This document shows, piece after piece, positions 61,518 to 64,000 of a DNA stretch of 64,000 nt; positions within the stretch are counted from its first letter, which is position 1; the number at the start of each line of letters is the position of its first letter. Made by a program: the position numbers and the translations under genes. Under the pieces are notes generated by a model that did no database searches, was not told the origin of the DNA, and saw only the letters and a list, made by a program, of their open reading frames with translations. This DNA comes from Elusimicrobium minutum Pei191. GTDB taxonomy: Bacteria > Elusimicrobiota > Elusimicrobia > Elusimicrobiales > Elusimicrobiaceae. The DNA lies in contig NC_010644.1 in the NCBI RefSeq assembly GCF_000020145.1, forward strand, positions 496,001-560,000. Direction: 5' to 3'.

Positions 61518-62680
61518 CAAAACTTATAAGTCCTTTTAAAATTTTAGCTAGAGATGAAAATTCAAAAGCCCGCACGGGTATTCTATATACCAAACACGGT
61601 ATGGTTCGTACGCCTGTTTTTATGCCTGTGGCCACACAGGCCTGCGTTAAAGCGCTTACTGAAGAGGATTTAAATTATGTGGGCGCTGAATGCCTGCTTT
61701 CTAATACTTACCATTTATATCTGCGTCCAGGTACCGAGGCTTTAAAAAAACTTGGCGGACTGCATAATTTTATGCGCTGGAATAAAAGTATTTTAACTGA
61801 TTCGGGCGGGTTTCAAGTGCACAGCCTTTCGCATTTAAGGAAAATTACCGAAGACGGCATTTGGTTTAAATCGCATCATGACGGCAGTAAGCATTTTTTC
61901 TCGCCTGAAAGTGTAATAGAGTCTGAGGCGGCCATAGGTTCGGACATATGGACTTGTTTAGACGTTCTTATGCCTAACTCCGCGCATAAAGCGGATTTAA
62001 GGCGCGCGCTTGCTACTACAAAACTTTGGGCGGAACGCGCCGCTGCTCATTATAAAAAAATAGTGCCGGAGCAAAACATACAGCAAAATGAAGACGGTAG
62101 TTTTAGCGTCGGACACAGTATTTTATTTGGTATTATACAAGGTTCAATTTACCCCGATTTGCGTGAAGAAGCCGCCAAGCATATGGCCCGGCAAGACGTG
62201 CACGGTTTTTGTATCGGCGGTTTAAGCGTGGGCGAAACTTTGCAGGAAATGAATACCGCCGTTGAAGCCACCATACCGCATTTACCTGAAGGAAAACCGC
62301 GCTACTTAATGGGGTTGGGCACGCCGATAGAAATTCTTGAATGTATTGAACGCGGCGTTGATATGTTTGACTGTGTTTGGCCTACAAGAGTTGCGCGCAA
62401 CGGACAGGCCATGACCAGTGAAGGAAAGGTTAATATTAAAAATAACGCGCACAGACTTTCAGAGGAACCTTTGGATAAAAATTGCGATTGCTGGGTTTGC
62501 AAACGTTATACAAGGGCGTATCTTTCGCACTTGTATAGAGCGGGCGAGCTTACCAGCCACAGGCTTATATCAATACATAATATAAGGTTCTTAATAAAGA
62601 CTATGGAACGTGTAAGAGCGGCCATTTTAGACGGTACATTCAGACAGCTTAAAAAAGAAATTATTGAAAAATACAAATAG
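61514..62680 (+). CDS. tgt: Queuine/preQ1 tRNA-guanine transglycosylase
   Basis: 388 residues. The conserved blocks are VFMPVATQACVKAL, SNTYHLYLRPG, ILTDSGGFQVHSLS (base-recognition Asp), GFCIGGLSVGE, and GVDMFDCVWPTRVARNGQA with the nucleophilic Asp. The zinc site is CDCWVCKRY...H in the segment ending SHRLISIHN. The enzyme swaps the wobble guanine for preQ1 in tRNAs with GUN anticodons. It is the last gene of the ruvAB-queA-tgt unit. Confidence 0.96.
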   Translation: MTKLISPFKILARDENSKARTGILYTKHGMVRTPVFMPVATQACVKALTEEDLNYVGAECLLSNTYHLYLRPGTEALKKLGGLHNFMRWNKSILTDSGGFQVHSLSHLRKITEDGIWFKSHHDGSKHFFSPESVIESEAAIGSDIWTCLDVLMPNSAHKADLRRALATTKLWAERAAAHYKKIVPEQNIQQNEDGSFSVGHSILFGIIQGSIYPDLREEAAKHMARQDVHGFCIGGLSVGETLQEMNTAVEATIPHLPEGKPRYLMGLGTPIEILECIERGVDMFDCVWPTRVARNGQAMTSEGKVNIKNNAHRLSEEPLDKNCDCWVCKRYTRAYLSHLYRAGELTSHRLISIHNIRFLIKTMERVRAAILDGTFRQLKKEIIEKYK

Positions 62681-62735
62681 GTCTTTTGGGTACTTTTTAC
62701 TTAGGCCTAAATTACCATTGGCTGGGTCTTGATAA
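62679..62735. repeat. Imperfect GGTCTT-type element after tgt
   Basis: Contains AGGTCTTTTGGG, TTAGGCCTAA and GGGTCTT in sequence, reminiscent of the inverted repeat at 57660-57695 but poorly paired. It lies between tgt and an exported-protein gene. Confidence 0.3.
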
Positions 62736-62826
62736 TTGTAATTTTTATTTATATCCTAATAGTATACAGATATAAGCGGTTTATATAGGCGGTTTATATA
62801 AAATCCGTAAGATATGGAGAATGTTT

Positions 62827-63474
62827 ATGAAAAAAATAGCAGGTTTATTACTTGTCTTTTTACTTCCTATGGTTGTTTTTGCTCAGCTAACAGATGAGCA
62901 AAAGTTTTATAATGCTAAACTCCCTTATGACAAGAAATTTGAAGATTATATTAAAAAGTACCATATAGATGAATATTTGGAAACGGTTCTTTTAGACCAC
63001 AATGATCTTTTAGCTGTTGCTAAAAGAGAAGGGTATAAACAATATTTTTTTGAATTGTTTAAAATAGATTCCTATAGTATAATTGAGAAAAAAGATATAA
63101 AAAGGTATAAAGTTAATAACGAATATGTTGATACTCCTTATAAGTACGCGGATTTTGAAAGAAAATATTTTAACATTACTCTTGATAAAACAGGAGGACT
63201 ACCCAGGCATTATAAGGATCAAATAGGATACGCAGTAATGCATTGGGCTTATAAGGAAATGTACGAAATATCTAGAAACTATGATACCACGGCAGACAGG
63301 ACGGCAGAGTACGCGGCTTATCATATGGCTATCTTTTATATGCTGCAAACAACCTATGAATATGAGGATTTTTTAAAAGAGAATAACTATCCCATTCCTA
63401 CATTTACCAAAGCGGAGCAAGATGTTATAGAGTTTTTCTTATTGGAAAAAAATGATATAGAAGAAGATTATTAG
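62827..63474 (+). CDS. Small exported protein of unknown function
   Basis: 215 residues from ATG 62827, preferred over ATG 62821 because GGAGA (62816-62820) is then six bases away. The signal peptide is KIAGLLLVFLLPMVVFAQ. The mature protein is Tyr/Lys/Asp-rich and helical (KFEDYIKKYHIDEYLETVLL; YDTTADRTAEYAAYHMAIFY) with acidic termini and no Cys. No recognised domain. It stands alone between the GGTCTT-type element and a terminator. Confidence 0.65.
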   Translation: MKKIAGLLLVFLLPMVVFAQLTDEQKFYNAKLPYDKKFEDYIKKYHIDEYLETVLLDHNDLLAVAKREGYKQYFFELFKIDSYSIIEKKDIKRYKVNNEYVDTPYKYADFERKYFNITLDKTGGLPRHYKDQIGYAVMHWAYKEMYEISRNYDTTADRTAEYAAYHMAIFYMLQTTYEYEDFLKENNYPIPTFTKAEQDVIEFFLLEKNDIEEDY

Positions 63475-63489
63475 TAAAAGTTTACAGTA

Positions 63490-63523
63490 AAAAATCCGCC
63501 GGTTTTACCGGCGGATTTTTTTG
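63490..63523. terminator. Bidirectional terminator between the exported protein gene and rnpB
   Basis: AAAATCCGCCGGT (63491-63503) pairs with ACCGGCGGATTTT (63507-63519), A- and T-runs on both sides; ends the minus-strand rnpB transcript as well. Confidence 0.85.
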
Positions 63524-63864
63524 TTTGGCAATAATACCCCGAATTCTGTTTCCTCGGCGAACCTCGGATAAAGACCATTTCTCTAAGCGGCCTACTCTGT
63601 GTCTGATGCGGGCAGCATATGCACAAATTTGGCCTTGCTCCCTGCGGGGTTTGCATAGCCATCAGCGTTGCCGCTGATGCGGTGCGCTCTTACCACACCC
63701 TTTCACCCTTACCGTAAGCAAGCTTGCGGCGGTATACTTTCTGTTGCACTTTCCGTGGTTTGGATTTTAGCCCAAACCCCCGCCCTTTCAAGCGGCGCGG
63801 TGCCCTGTGGAGTTCGGAAGTTCCTCTATAATATTAACATTACAGCGGCCTTTTAATTGCCAAA
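63524..63864 (-). ncRNA. rnpB: RNase P RNA (bacterial class A-like)
   Basis: Read on the minus strand, the universally conserved blocks occur in order: GAGGAACTTCCGAACTCC ACAGGGCA (CR-I), ACAGAAAGTATACCGCC (CR-II), GGTAAGGGTGAAAGGGTG then GGTAAGAGCGCACCGC (CR-III), GGGAGCAAGGCCAAAT (CR-IV) and ACAGAATTCGGGGTA (CR-V). The ends pair as helix P1: TTTGGCAAT (plus-strand 63856-63864, complement) with ATTGCCAAA (plus-strand 63524-63532, complement), giving a molecule of about 341 nt. This RNA trims the 5' ends of tRNA precursors. The central P4 helix differs in sequence from the usual GAAAGTCCG, but both strands appear changed together so that the pairing and bulged U remain. Short open frames over this region are not genes. 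Confidence 0.93.
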
Positions 63865-63867
63865 TAT

Positions 63868-63873
63868 ATTGTA
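63868..63873 (-). promoter_or_regulatory. Candidate rnpB -10 box
   Basis: TACAAT on the minus strand, a few bases upstream of the predicted RNA 5' end; no clear -35 box. The rest of the window to 64000 is AT-rich and shows no gene. Confidence 0.4.
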
Positions 63874-64000
63874 TAAAATTTAACGCTTTTTACGTATTTT
63901 AAATATGTTTATAATAAGCGGTAACAAGTTTTTGTTTTAGAAAAAGTAAAGCTTGCTCATTTGATTATAAAGCTTCAGTTTGTTTTAAAGGCAGTTCTAT

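Noticed and set aside
63471-63856. Short ORFs near the right end
   Set aside because: They lie over the conserved blocks of RNase P RNA and have no coding character.

Overview
The window looks like a chromosome segment of an anaerobic, Gram-negative bacterium of the phylum Elusimicrobiota, close to Elusimicrobium minutum. This is an inference from gene content and style, not a database match. Pointers are: stand-alone prepilin genes scattered singly through the chromosome; an O2-sensitive-type [FeFe] hydrogenase and a ferredoxin-flavodoxin protein but no respiratory genes; lipoproteins, signal peptides and an OmpA remnant implying an outer membrane; moderately AT-rich DNA; and very regular GC-rich intrinsic terminators after most transcription units.

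Region by region. 1-2.3 kb: the 3' end of a polymorphic-toxin locus with a barstar immunity gene, a displaced toxin C-terminal cassette with its own overlapping candidate immunity gene, and one further small ORF. 2.3-10 kb: a DUF4097 protein, HAD phosphatase, iron alcohol dehydrogenase, a 1062-aa exported protein of unknown function, and a minus-strand pair (Gp37/Gp68-like protein plus EFR1-type ferrodoxin). 10-18 kb: an OmpA pseudogene, Sel1 lipoprotein, prepilin, Na/Pi symporter, [FeFe] hydrogenase, LA_2272-like repeat protein, DapB-like dehydrogenase and QueH. 18-23 kb: two prepilin genes, one fused to Cys-rich and TSR-like repeats, next to a Cys-rich exported protein. 23-29 kb: Lon with a lysine-rich tail, a SpoIID/LytB protein and a glycosyltransferase. 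29.8-38 kb: one 2741-residue ORF with a signal peptide, a helical region of very unusual base composition, two [soluble domain + MFS transporter] units and a C-terminal domain. 38-47 kb: P-type ATPase, phospholipase D lipoprotein, BaiN-like flavoprotein, MORN-like protein, cold-shock protein, MATE exporter, prepilin. 47-64 kb: a housekeeping block (thioredoxin, polA, coaE, rho, ispE, spoVG, tRNA-Gln, ruvA-ruvB-SpoIID-queA-tgt, and rnpB on the minus strand).

Genes that work together: QueH, QueA and Tgt belong to queuosine tRNA modification; RuvA/RuvB and PolA to DNA repair; the hydrogenase and alcohol dehydrogenase to fermentative redox disposal. The large exported proteins at 5277, 29795 and 55265 (minus) look like members of a lineage-specific secreted family with a helical N-terminal half. 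The most unusual items are the 2741-residue double-MFS protein with its purine-rich insert, the pilin-TSR fusion, the toxin cassette array at the left edge, and -10 boxes placed exactly where they would give leaderless mRNAs.
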